The position numbers were made by a program, and so were the translations under genes. Positions 45,484-54,674 of a stretch of DNA of 64,000 nucleotides are shown piece by piece. Position 1 is the first letter of the stretch. Each line of letters starts with the position of its first letter. The notes under the pieces were generated by a model that saw nothing but the letters and a program-made list of their open reading frames with translations, had not been told where the DNA came from and ran no database searches. Source of the DNA: Pelagicoccus sp. SDUM812003 (GTDB taxonomy: Bacteria > Verrucomicrobiota > Verrucomicrobiia > Opitutales > Opitutaceae); NCBI RefSeq assembly GCF_031127815.1, contig NZ_JARXHY010000002.1:62001-126000 (forward strand), written 5' to 3'.

Positions 45484-46743
45484 ATGCCTAGACACCGCAT
45501 CCAGACTCCGTCTCGCACTCGCTTCGCGAAAAAGGAAATCACACTCGCGGCCCTGCTGTCCTGTCTCCTGTTTCTCGCTACCGCGCAAGCTCAGCAATAC
45601 CAAACGGGCGACATCGTCAGCGACTTCACCCTAGTGGACAGAGCCACCGGCGCGACGGTTTCGCTCTACGATTTCGAAGGTCAGATCGTCTTTCTGGAGT
45701 GGTTCGCCTACTGGTGCCCCTTTTGCCAGGCCGCGGCGGAAGACATTCACTCTGGCATCGTCACCCACTACGGCACCAGCGACGGTCGCAATCCTCACGG
45801 GGCTCCAGTGACGCACATCGGTCTCAACCTGCAGGCCGGGGCGGAGGAGCTCAGCCAAGAGTTTATCGACAGCTACGGACTCGGTTTGGTGCTCAACGAC
45901 TTCGATCGCGGCGTCGCTTCGCGCTTCCAGCCATCCGACCAGCCGATCTTCGCAATCATCAACGGGGTGGCCAACTCGCCCTCCCACCAACAATGGGAGC
46001 TCCTCTACTCGCGCCTCGGCTACGGCGATCTCAGCCAACCCGTCGACACCTTCCGTCAAGTCATCGACAGCGTGCAGGTTGGCTCCTCCTCCGAGCCGCC
46101 GACCATCGACACGCCACCCGAGCCAGGCCGCGTTGGCGAAGGCTCCACCTTCTCCTTTCGCGTAGAAATCCATCCCTCCAACGGCGTGAGCTACCAATGG
46201 TACAAGGATGGCTCGCCCCTCGACGGAGCCACGGAAAACGAATTGCGTTTCCCAGCCGCCGGGCTCGACGACAGCGGCTCCTATCACGTGGTGGCCAGCA
46301 ATGCCGCGGGCGAAGTCTCGAGCGAACCCGTCGCCTTCCAAGTCGCCCAAACGCTTTCTGGATTTCTCGGGCGCAGCGGGCTTCCCGCGGAGCAGCGCCT
46401 GCCTGGCGCCGATCCCGATGGCGATGGCTTCGCCAACCTTTTCGAGTTTCTGGCCCAGACCGAGCCCGATTTCGCCGGTTCGCGGCCCTCGTTGATCATT
46501 CGTCCCGCCAGGGGAGAGGGCTCGTCCGGGGACGAACTGCGCCTCTCGTTCCCCCTAGGCGACAACACCATCGGCTACCAACTGCAGGTCGAATTGTCCG
46601 AATCGCCTCGATTCGATCAGGTCCTCAGCACTCTGAGCTTCGAGGCGGAGCCGAACGGAAACCGCCAGAGCGCCACCGCTCCGTTAGCGGGTGGAACGCT
46701 CTTCGCCCGGCTGACGGCATCGCCCGTGGAGCCCTCCCAGTAG
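45484..46743 (+). CDS. Secreted redoxin with Ig-like and Asp-rich C-terminal regions
   Basis: 419 residues, 3 bp after the barrel gene. Signal peptide ends LLFLATAQA. Residues about 40-195 are a thioredoxin/AhpC-TSA-like domain with redox motif WCPFC in IVFLEWFAYWCPFCQAAAED. Residues about 205-285 form an Ig-like domain (PTIDTPPEPGRVGEG ... YQWYKDGSPLDGATENELRF ... GSYHVVASNAAGEVSSE). Then DPDGDGFANLFEFLAQTEPD resembles the calcium-binding-like repeat common on exported Verrucomicrobiota proteins. Probably a thiol oxidoreductase acting on the cell surface or periplasm, possibly on the cysteines of the adjacent DUF4266 lipoprotein. Confidence 0.87.
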   Translation: MPRHRIQTPSRTRFAKKEITLAALLSCLLFLATAQAQQYQTGDIVSDFTLVDRATGATVSLYDFEGQIVFLEWFAYWCPFCQAAAEDIHSGIVTHYGTSDGRNPHGAPVTHIGLNLQAGAEELSQEFIDSYGLGLVLNDFDRGVASRFQPSDQPIFAIINGVANSPSHQQWELLYSRLGYGDLSQPVDTFRQVIDSVQVGSSSEPPTIDTPPEPGRVGEGSTFSFRVEIHPSNGVSYQWYKDGSPLDGATENELRFPAAGLDDSGSYHVVASNAAGEVSSEPVAFQVAQTLSGFLGRSGLPAEQRLPGADPDGDGFANLFEFLAQTEPDFAGSRPSLIIRPARGEGSSGDELRLSFPLGDNTIGYQLQVELSESPRFDQVLSTLSFEAEPNGNRQSATAPLAGGTLFARLTASPVEPSQ

Positions 46744-46924
46744 GGACATTTTCACGGCCACGGCCCGGCAGCCGGAAAAATTGCCCGCGCTTTCCACGAT
46801 TTCGAATCGCAATTTCGAAAGGCTTGGCGTTTGCTGTCCCTCGACATCGCGCTCCGGAGTTCACTTGCCGGGCCGCGACGCAACGAGTAAACCCCTCGCA
46901 ACCAATCCAGCACGCTTCGTTCAA

Positions 46925-47329
46925 ATGACCGCATTCGCCCGTCTCGCCGCCTCCCTTATCGCCTGCCTCTTCGTGGCCTCGCTCGCTCCAGCGCAAGAGG
47001 CGAGCCTGCAGCAGTTCGGTCCCTACGTGGCCCTCGCCCGCGACGCCAACATCGTCAAAGATGTCAAAGTGGAGGAAAACGGCCGCATCTACCTGCTGCT
47101 CAATCCCGATTTCAAGGAGAAGGAAATCACGCTCAAGAACTCCTCGTCCCTGAAGTCCGGATACAGAAAGTGGTTCAATGGCGAGTACGAGCTCATCTCC
47201 CCGGCCAACCAAGGCAAAGCGCCCAACGAATACACCGATTGGGTCGAGACCACCGGAAACTACATCGAATACTACATGGATGGAAATCTCATCCTCCACC
47301 TCGCCAAGAAATCCGTCCACAAGCCCTAA
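46925..47329 (+). CDS. Small secreted protein of unknown function
   Basis: 134 residues from ATG at 46925, where a signal peptide starts (MTAFARLAASLIACLFVASL, cleavage near APAQ). Mature region is Lys/Asn/Tyr-rich with strands (RIYLLLNPDFKEKEITLKNS; NYIEYYMDGNLILHLAKKSV). No known domain is recognised. 181 bp separate it from the redoxin gene and 206 bp from the amidoligase cluster, so it is probably transcribed alone. Confidence 0.7.
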   Translation: MTAFARLAASLIACLFVASLAPAQEASLQQFGPYVALARDANIVKDVKVEENGRIYLLLNPDFKEKEITLKNSSSLKSGYRKWFNGEYELISPANQGKAPNEYTDWVETTGNYIEYYMDGNLILHLAKKSVHKP

Positions 47330-47535
47330 CGCCGCCTCATCGCCCATTCGCTTCCCCCCCAAAGGAGGTTCGCCCGCTTCGCCCCTCGGCGGTCCGGCTC
47401 GAATATTCTCCAAATCGCGCTTGCGCTTTCGCGAAAAACTGATTCTTCACAGCGGCAAAACTCGCGCTTCATCGTTCACGACAAGGGGAAGGCGAGCTCG
47501 CGATTTGCCGCTTACGCTTTCGTTTCCCATATAAA

Positions 47536-47988
47536 ATGTCCAAAGACCACCCGACGACTATCGGCTGGAAGGAGTCTATAGATTTGCCCGAGTGGGGCAT
47601 CATCGATATCACAGCAAAAGCTGATACCGGCGCCAGACGATCCGCCATCGATGTCGAACGCATCGTCGAACTCCCCGATGGACGCGTCCAGTTCGATGTC
47701 GCCGCCGATAGGCGCACAGGTCAGCTGCGCCGCACCATCGTGGCCGATATCGCGCACCAGACCCATGTGCGTTCCAGCAACGGGCAGCAGCACGAGCGCT
47801 ACTTCGTCACCACCTCGGTACGCGTCGGTGACGTGACCAAGGAGATCGAACTCAGCCTCAGCAATCGCCGCCACATGCAATGCCGCATGCTGCTCGGCCG
47901 AAAAGCTCTTGAGGAGGATTTTCTGGTCGATTGCTCCAGCTCCTTCCTCACCCGCCCCAATCGAAAACCAAAACTCAAGCGCGGCTAG
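47536..47988 (+). CDS. RimB/RloA2-type retropepsin-like protease (ATP-dependent zinc protease family)
   Basis: 150 residues starting MSKDHPTTIGWKESIDLPEW. The motif KADTGARRSAID (D30-T31-G32-A33) is the aspartic-protease-like active-site triplet of the PF05618 family, and CRMLLGRKALEEDFLVD is its conserved C-terminal block. Members sit beside RimK and are thought to process or remove the Glu residues RimK adds; in Pseudomonas, RimB regulates RimK. The family name mentions zinc and ATP, but the fold is retropepsin-like. No signal peptide, so cytoplasmic. First gene of the amidoligase cluster, 75 bp before the RimK gene. Confidence 0.88.
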   Translation: MSKDHPTTIGWKESIDLPEWGIIDITAKADTGARRSAIDVERIVELPDGRVQFDVAADRRTGQLRRTIVADIAHQTHVRSSNGQQHERYFVTTSVRVGDVTKEIELSLSNRRHMQCRMLLGRKALEEDFLVDCSSSFLTRPNRKPKLKRG

Positions 47989-48063
47989 CCAGCGCGAACT
48001 CGAGAGGCGGCAGGCCGCTAGAAACCACACCGCTTTCTCTTAACCATCCAACCACACTTTCAG

Positions 48064-49305
48064 ATGCAACAACTCAAGATTGGCATCCTCTCCCGCGGAC
48101 CCCGCCTCTACAGCACTCGTCGCCTACGAGAAGCCGCCGAACAGCGCGGCCACAAGGTGAAGGTCCTCAACACCATGAAGTTCGGCATGTACATCGAAGC
48201 TGGACGACCGGACCTCACCTACTATGGCAAGCAGATCAGCCACTACGACGCGGTTATCCCGCGTATCGGCACTTCCATTACGTTCTACGGAACCGCCCTC
48301 GTCAGACAATTCGAGCAGATCGGTACCTATTGCTTGAATACAGCCGATGCCATCATGGCCTCGCGCGACAAGCTGGCGTCCATGCAGGAGCTTTCCAGCC
48401 ACAACATCGGCATCGCGGAAACCGCGTTCGTCTACGAACAGAAGGACATTCTGCACGCCATCCAAGCCATGGGCGGCGCTCCTGTCGTCATCAAGCTGCT
48501 CTCCGGCACGCAAGGCATCGGCGTCATCCTAGCGGAGAGCAACAAGGTCGCGGAAGCGATCATCGAAACCCTCTCCAGCGTGAAGCAGAACGTGCTGGTG
48601 CAGAAGTTCGTATCCGAATCCAAAGGACGTGACATTCGAGCCTTCGTAGTCGGCGATCGCGTGGTCGCCGCCATGCGACGCACCGCGGCCGGCCAGGAGT
48701 TTCGCAGCAACGTGCATCGGGGCGGAGCGACCCAAGCGGTCGACCTGGATCCCGAATACGAGCGCACGGCGGTTCGAGCCGCACAGATCCTCAACCTGCA
48801 CGTGGCAGGCGTCGACATGCTCGAGGGCAAGGACGGACCAGTTATCATGGAGGTAAACTCCTCGCCCGGCCTCGAAGGCATCGAAAAAGCGAGCGGAGTC
48901 GACATCGCCACCGAGATCGTCAAGTACCTAGAAGAGCAGATCCGCTTCGGAAACTTCGACGTGCGGGAGCGCCTTTCCCTCACCAAAGGCTACTCCGTGA
49001 CCGAATTCACGGTGGAGCCCAACGCTCAGATCGCTGGGAAGACCATTTCCGAATCCGGGCTTCGCGAGCGGGATATCGTTATCCTGCGCATCGTGCGCGG
49101 GCCCGACCATATCGCCAACCCCAAGGGCACTCGGATCATCGAAGCCGGCGATTCGCTGCTCTGCTACGGGCTGAAAAGCGCATTGCAAAGCCACCTGCCT
49201 ACCTTGGTTCGACCAAAACGTCGCAAAAAGAAAAAGAAGCCCGCTAGCGAGGGCTCCACCGCCGCCACCGACCATCCGTCTCCGAATGAAGAGAAGAACG
49301 CTTAG
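48064..49305 (+). CDS. rimK: RimK-type alpha-L-glutamate ligase fused to an RCK_C/TrkA_C domain
   Basis: 413 residues; ordinary RimK is about 300. Residues 1-95 are the RimK pre-ATP-grasp domain (MQQLKIGILSRGPRLYSTRR), 96-290 the ATP-grasp (PVVIKLLSGTQGIGV; metal site IMEVNSSPGLEGIEKASGVD at 261-280). Residues about 308-376 form an RCK_C/TrkA_C domain (YSVTEFTVEPNAQIAGKTIS ... RDIVILRIVRG ... IEAGDSLLCYG), followed by a Lys/Arg-rich tail (RPKRRKKKKK). RimK adds Glu to the C-terminus of ribosomal protein S6. The RCK_C domain in other proteins binds small ligands such as c-di-AMP, so ligand control is plausible. It overlaps the next gene by 20 bp. Confidence 0.9.
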   Translation: MQQLKIGILSRGPRLYSTRRLREAAEQRGHKVKVLNTMKFGMYIEAGRPDLTYYGKQISHYDAVIPRIGTSITFYGTALVRQFEQIGTYCLNTADAIMASRDKLASMQELSSHNIGIAETAFVYEQKDILHAIQAMGGAPVVIKLLSGTQGIGVILAESNKVAEAIIETLSSVKQNVLVQKFVSESKGRDIRAFVVGDRVVAAMRRTAAGQEFRSNVHRGGATQAVDLDPEYERTAVRAAQILNLHVAGVDMLEGKDGPVIMEVNSSPGLEGIEKASGVDIATEIVKYLEEQIRFGNFDVRERLSLTKGYSVTEFTVEPNAQIAGKTISESGLRERDIVILRIVRGPDHIANPKGTRIIEAGDSLLCYGLKSALQSHLPTLVRPKRRKKKKKPASEGSTAATDHPSPNEEKNA

Positions 49306-50347
49306 AATCGGCGGAGTCACCATCCGCCCGGGAGAAACCAAGGACATCGGCCTGAGGCTCTCCGAGACCTACACGGGCGATCTGGTACGCATGCCGGTGC
49401 GCGTCATTCGAGCCAAGAAGCCGGGTCCGCGCGTGTTCGTGACCGCCGCCATCCACGGCGACGAGATCAATGGCACCGGCATCATTCACGACTTTCTCTT
49501 CGGCGACACCTGCGAGATCGAAAAGGGAGCCCTCATTCTCGTACCGGTGGTGAACGTGCTGGGCTTCGAGAACAACCAGCGCTACCTGCCGGACCGTCGC
49601 GACCTGAATCGCAGTTTCCCCGGGGCTCCTCGCGGCAGCATGGCCTCGCGCATCGCTCACACCCTGATGAGCGAAATCACCGCGAATTGCGACTTCGGCA
49701 TCGACCTGCACTCCGCCGCCTTCCAGCGCACCAACTTTCCCAACGTGCGAGCGGATCTCGCCAACCTGGAGATCCGCAAGCTGGCTCGGGCTTTCGGCTG
49801 CGCCCTTGTCATCGACGGAAAAGGACCGCTGGGATCCTTTCGTCGCGAATGCGCCCGGGCCGGCTGCCCCACCATCATCCTCGAAGCAGGCGAGCCGTGG
49901 AAGATCGAGCCCAGCGTGCTCCAGATCGGCGTGCAAGGCATCCGCAACGTGCTCATCCACCTAGGAATGCTGGCTGGCAAGGTCACCCCACCGCCCTATC
50001 AGGCCATCATCCGCAAGACGCAATGGGTCCGCGCCACGGTGGGAGGCATTCTGAAGTTTCACATCAGTCCCGGCGAATTCGTAACGGAAAACCAGCCTAT
50101 CGCCACCAACTACAGCATTCTTGGCATGGAGCAGAACATCATCACCAGCCCCACCAACGGCATCGCCATCGGCATGGCCACCATGCCAGCGGTCAAGCCG
50201 GGCGAGCCGGTATGCCACATCGCCACGCTCTCCTCCCAGCAGATCCGGCGCTACCAAGCTCAACTTGAAAAAGCCAAGGAACACGCCTACGTCCAAGCTC
50301 AGACGGATCTCGCCACCAACATGGATGTCGTAACGTCGCCTGAATGA
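49286..50347 (+). CDS. Succinylglutamate desuccinylase/aspartoacylase-family zinc hydrolase
   Basis: 353 residues. M14-like zinc carboxypeptidase fold: zinc ligands H57 and E60 in AAIHGDEINGTGI, substrate-binding NNQRYLPDRRDLNRSFPGAP, third ligand H142 in FGIDLHSAAFQRTN, and probable general base Glu in IILEAGEPWKIEPS. The C-terminal domain (about 240-330) is the usual beta-rich cap. AstE/AspA relatives split N-acyl or amide bonds of acidic amino acids. It overlaps the RimK gene by 20 bp, indicating coupled production, so the substrate may be a Glu- or Asp-containing product of the ligases. It is neither astE in an arginine operon nor aspA. Confidence 0.87.
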   Translation: MKRRTLRIGGVTIRPGETKDIGLRLSETYTGDLVRMPVRVIRAKKPGPRVFVTAAIHGDEINGTGIIHDFLFGDTCEIEKGALILVPVVNVLGFENNQRYLPDRRDLNRSFPGAPRGSMASRIAHTLMSEITANCDFGIDLHSAAFQRTNFPNVRADLANLEIRKLARAFGCALVIDGKGPLGSFRRECARAGCPTIILEAGEPWKIEPSVLQIGVQGIRNVLIHLGMLAGKVTPPPYQAIIRKTQWVRATVGGILKFHISPGEFVTENQPIATNYSILGMEQNIITSPTNGIAIGMATMPAVKPGEPVCHIATLSSQQIRRYQAQLEKAKEHAYVQAQTDLATNMDVVTSPE

Positions 50348-50396
50348 ATCGGCGCTAACTTTGCTATACACCACCCGCGCCTCTCAGCGCACCGAC

Positions 50397-51119
<723 letters not shown>

Positions 51120-51134
51120 CCCCGCTTTCCAATC

Positions 51135-52646
51135 ATGAAAAACGGCACTTCCTTCGTCGACTCACCTTTTCGCATCGTTGTCGACTCACTTTCAAAAATC
51201 CCAGAACGCTTTCAATCGCTTCCGATCATCACCTCGAGCGTGTATCTATCTACCGAATACGCTGAGCGAAAGCGTCTCAAGATCGTCAACCTCTGCTCTC
51301 ATCGCAAGGCCCTTTCGACCAGCTACTACGTCTCCTTGCTCGCTGATGCCAGAGATCACCGAGCCATCCCGGAAGCGAAGACGCTGCATCAACTCGAGAG
51401 CAAGCTGCTGATCCGAGACGCCATCCGCGAACACGACGATCTGATCCAGTCCTCCTTCCGACGCCTGCTGGCCTCGCACTTCACCCTCAGCGTCTACTTC
51501 GGAAAAAACCTGGCCAAATCCTACGACAAGCTCGCTAAGCGGCTATACGCGCTCTTCCCTTGCCCTCTGGTTCAGTACCAGTTCCACAAGAAGGACGGCA
51601 AATGGAAGCTCAAGGAAGTCGTGCAGCTGGGCCTGCACCAGACCCCAGAGGAGCACCACGACTTCATTAAGGAACAGCTCGACTCCATGCTGCACAAGCG
51701 CTGGCGCCGCGACAATCCGAACAAGACCTATCGCTACGAAATCGCCATTTTGGTGAACGAGCAGGAGGCGAACTCCCCCTCGGATGCAGGCGCTTTGGCC
51801 AAGTTCTGCAAAGCGGCCCAGACGCTCGACATGCGAGCGGAAATCATTTCGCCGCGCGACCTGCCGCGCCTGATGGAGTTCGACGCCTTGTTCATGCGCG
51901 AAACCACCCGACTGGACAATCACACCATACGCTTCTCCCTCAAGGCCGAACGCTCCGGCATGGTGGTCATCGACGATCCCGAATCCATCCGCCGCTGCTG
52001 CAACAAGGTCTACCTGGCCGAACTGCTCAGGACCCGCAACATCCCGACACCTCGATCGACCCTGATCACCCGACGCAACCTCCAGGAAGTCGCTCCGACC
52101 TTCAGCTTTCCGCTAGTGGTTAAAATCCCCGACGGCTCCTTCTCCATCGGCGTGCACAAGGTGAAGAGCGAGGAGGAGCTGCTCACGCTCTGCAAGGAGC
52201 TGCTCGGCACCTCCAGCATCCTCATCGCCCAGGAATTCGTGCCGACGGAATTCGACTGGCGCATCGGCATCATCGACGGAAGACCCTTGTACGCCTGCCG
52301 CTACTACATGAGCAAAGGGCACTGGCAGATCTACAATCACGCGGTAAAGGGAGCCGACTCGACAGGCGACAGCAACGGAGTGCCGATCGATCAAGTTCCC
52401 GCTGTGGTGCTGGATACCGCTCTCAAAGCCTCCTCGCTCATCGGAAAGGGCCTCTACGGCGTGGACATCAAGCAAAGCGGCGACACCGCCATGGTGATCG
52501 AAGTGAACGACAATCCCAGCATCGACGCTGGCGTGGAGGACGAGCTCATCGGAGACGAGCTCTACCTCGCCATCATGAACACCTTTTTGAAGCGTCTCGA
52601 AGCGAAGCGAGAACGCGCCTCTCAACAGAATGAACCATCCTCATAA
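51135..52646 (+). CDS. RimK-like ATP-grasp ligase with RLAN-type N-terminal domain
   Basis: 503 residues. Residues about 30-190 form the RLAN-type domain (RLKIVNLCSHRKALSTSYYV ... LSVYFGKNLAKSYDKLAKRL), 195-285 a pre-ATP-grasp region (YEIAILVNEQEANSPSD ... DALFMRETTRLDNH), and 290-490 the ATP-grasp (FPLVVKIPDGSFSIGVHKV; EFVPTEFDWRIGIIDGRPLY; metal site VIEVNDNPSIDAGVEDELIG). Such proteins ligate an amine, usually of an amino acid, to an acyl-phosphate-activated carboxyl. It is distinct from the true RimK gene upstream. Spacing of 15 and 23 bp to its neighbours shows operon membership. Substrate unknown. Confidence 0.87.
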   Translation: MKNGTSFVDSPFRIVVDSLSKIPERFQSLPIITSSVYLSTEYAERKRLKIVNLCSHRKALSTSYYVSLLADARDHRAIPEAKTLHQLESKLLIRDAIREHDDLIQSSFRRLLASHFTLSVYFGKNLAKSYDKLAKRLYALFPCPLVQYQFHKKDGKWKLKEVVQLGLHQTPEEHHDFIKEQLDSMLHKRWRRDNPNKTYRYEIAILVNEQEANSPSDAGALAKFCKAAQTLDMRAEIISPRDLPRLMEFDALFMRETTRLDNHTIRFSLKAERSGMVVIDDPESIRRCCNKVYLAELLRTRNIPTPRSTLITRRNLQEVAPTFSFPLVVKIPDGSFSIGVHKVKSEEELLTLCKELLGTSSILIAQEFVPTEFDWRIGIIDGRPLYACRYYMSKGHWQIYNHAVKGADSTGDSNGVPIDQVPAVVLDTALKASSLIGKGLYGVDIKQSGDTAMVIEVNDNPSIDAGVEDELIGDELYLAIMNTFLKRLEAKRERASQQNEPSS

Positions 52647-52669
52647 CTGCTCACACGACCAGACTTCAA

Positions 52670-53926
52670 ATGATCACCACTGACCGTCCAACCTTGTCCC
52701 TCTTCCAAGCCTTCGGCATCGAGTTAGAGTACATGATCGTCGATCGCGACAGCCTTCGCCCCCGTCCCATCGCCGAATCCATCCTGCTCGATGCGGACGG
52801 AAACACCGTTCAGGAAGTCTCGCTCGGATCGATCGACGTTTCCAACGAGCTCGCCACCCACGTGCTCGAGTTCAAGACAGCCGCTCCCACCAGCGACTTG
52901 GAGAAACTGGAAAACGATTTCGCGGCAGCGATCACGGAGATGAACAAGCGGCTCGCCACGCAGAACGCCATGCTGGCGCCCGGCGGCATGCACCCGTTCA
53001 TGAATCCGGAGATCGAAGGGCGCACCTGGAGCAAGGGCGACCGCACCATCTACGAGACCTACGATCGCATCTTCTCCTGCAAGAGCCACGGCTGGTTCAA
53101 TCTTCAGAGCTGCCACATCAATCTGCCCTTCGCCAACGAGCAGGAGTTCGCTCGTCTGCACGCCGCGATCATCCTCATCCTGCCGTACTTGCCCGCCCTC
53201 TGCGCAAGCAGCCCGTTCATCGAAGGGGAGCATCGTGGATCTTTGGATACGCGCATACTCGTCTACAAAAACAACCAGATCAAGGTCCCGGAAATCATCG
53301 GCTCCATCATTCCAGAGCCGGTTTTCTCCTACGCGGAATACCAAAGCCAGATTCTGCAGAAAACCTACGCCGCGATCGCTCCGCTCGACCCCGACGGCAT
53401 CCTCCAGTACGAGTGGCTAAACTCGCGCGGGGCTATCGCTCGCTTCGATCGAAACGCCATCGAAATCCGACTTTTGGATACGCAGGAATGTCCGACACAG
53501 GATATTGGCATCTGCTCGCTGATCATCGCTCTGCTGGAAAAGCTGTGCTCTCTCGACATCGATGAACTGAAGACGCTGGCGAGGCGCTATCCGCCAGAGC
53601 GACGCAAGCAACAACTGCTCGCCATCGCTCAGGACGGCTTCGAAGCCGATCTGGATCTGCGAGACTTGGCGGACGTTTTCCAGCTGAACGCCAAAGCCAC
53701 CACCGTGGGCGAGCTCTGGGACCGAGTGGTAGACGAATTGAAGCAGCATCCTCGCGTGTCCAAGCGCAAGGAGGCTCTCGGCTACGTGCTGCAGGAAGGC
53801 AACCTGGCGGAACGACTGCTCAATCACGTCGGAGCCACCCCGACGCAGAAGCAACTCGAAACCGCCTTGCGCGAGCTAGCCAACTGCCTCGCGCAAGGCA
53901 AACCCTTCGTCCCAAACAATCGCTAG
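52670..53926 (+). CDS. GCS2-family glutamate-cysteine-ligase-like amidoligase
   Basis: 418 residues. GCS2 (COG2170/YbdK-like) signatures: FGIELEYMIVD with the metal-binding Glu pair, ATHVLEFKTAAPTSDLEKLE, SCHINLPFANEQEFARLHA, EGEHRGSLDTRILVYKNN and AIEIRLLDTQECPTQDIGIC. Family members form gamma-glutamyl-type amide bonds with ATP through a glutamine-synthetase fold. The usual glutathione role is unlikely here because it lies among RimK-type ligases and hydrolases with no gshB-type partner beyond the ATP-grasp gene itself. 23 bp after the ATP-grasp gene, 19 bp before the amidohydrolase gene. Confidence 0.88.
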   Translation: MITTDRPTLSLFQAFGIELEYMIVDRDSLRPRPIAESILLDADGNTVQEVSLGSIDVSNELATHVLEFKTAAPTSDLEKLENDFAAAITEMNKRLATQNAMLAPGGMHPFMNPEIEGRTWSKGDRTIYETYDRIFSCKSHGWFNLQSCHINLPFANEQEFARLHAAIILILPYLPALCASSPFIEGEHRGSLDTRILVYKNNQIKVPEIIGSIIPEPVFSYAEYQSQILQKTYAAIAPLDPDGILQYEWLNSRGAIARFDRNAIEIRLLDTQECPTQDIGICSLIIALLEKLCSLDIDELKTLARRYPPERRKQQLLAIAQDGFEADLDLRDLADVFQLNAKATTVGELWDRVVDELKQHPRVSKRKEALGYVLQEGNLAERLLNHVGATPTQKQLETALRELANCLAQGKPFVPNNR

Positions 53927-53945
53927 GGATTCGTTCTCCCCTTTC

Positions 53946-54674
53946 ATGCAAACCGTTCCCATCCCTGGATACAGCTTCATCGTTACGGCAGAACATGCCA
54001 CCGACGTCATTCCGCGCAGCTGCATCGAATTGCTGACCGGACTGATCGCCAGCTCCGAAACGCACCAAATCTACGATCCGGGAACGAAAGCCATCGGCGT
54101 CGAACTGGCCAGTCGTCTCGAGTCCTCCCTGCTGCTTGGCACCTGCACGCGTCTCGCCATAGACCTGAATCGCTCGCTGGGAAGCGCCTCCCTATTCAGT
54201 CCGCCGGTCTTCGCGGCAAGCGAGGGACTGAAAATCGACCTGATAAACGATCACTACGCGCCTTTCCGCTGCGAAACGCAGCAGTTGATCCGAAAGCAGA
54301 TCTCCGCCGGCAACACTGTCGTTCACCTTTCCCTACATAGCTTCACCAAGGTCTTTCTCGGCCAGAGGCGCGAGGTCGATCTCGGCGTCCTCTTCGACGA
54401 CCAGCGAAGCCGCGAAAGCGCCGTCGCTCGCGCCTGGCTGCGCAACCTCAAGAGGGTGCTTCCCGACTTGACCATTCGAGAAAACGAGCCCTACCACGGC
54501 CGCGAAGACGGGCACACCACAGCATTGCGTCGGCAGTATCCTGATAGTCAATACATCGGAATAGAGATCGAGCTAAGTCAGGAGCTGGACTTGGAGCTGG
54601 ACGCGGAGCTCTACGCCAAGGTGATCGCCAACAGCTTGCTGCGAACCCTAACCGTGCCGCCATCTCACAGCTAA
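53946..54674 (+). CDS. N-formylglutamate-amidohydrolase-family protein
   Basis: 242 residues. PF05013 pattern: IVTAEHATDVIPRSC with a metal-binding His, TRLAIDLNRSLGSASLF, VVHLSLHSFTKVFL with a second His, VDLGVLFDD, and the closing NEPYHGREDGHTTALRRQ. Family members hydrolyse N-formylglutamate or, by context, other acyl- or glutamyl-amides. No histidine-degradation gene is nearby, so classical HutG function is unlikely. As last gene of the cluster it is a plausible deconjugating enzyme. It ends convergent with the TMEM175-type gene with no gap, the two stops being adjacent. Confidence 0.86.
   Translation: MQTVPIPGYSFIVTAEHATDVIPRSCIELLTGLIASSETHQIYDPGTKAIGVELASRLESSLLLGTCTRLAIDLNRSLGSASLFSPPVFAASEGLKIDLINDHYAPFRCETQQLIRKQISAGNTVVHLSLHSFTKVFLGQRREVDLGVLFDDQRSRESAVARAWLRNLKRVLPDLTIRENEPYHGREDGHTTALRRQYPDSQYIGIEIELSQELDLELDAELYAKVIANSLLRTLTVPPSHS

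Noticed and set aside
43073-47329. Type II secretion or bacteriocin export cluster around the lipase and redoxin
   Set aside because: All proteins carry their own signal peptides and no secretion-machine gene is present.
52670-53926. GshA (glutathione synthesis) for the GCS2-family gene
   Set aside because: The sequence is YbdK/GCS2-like, and the operon context with RimK-type ligases and deacylases points elsewhere; a gshA label would be over-specific.
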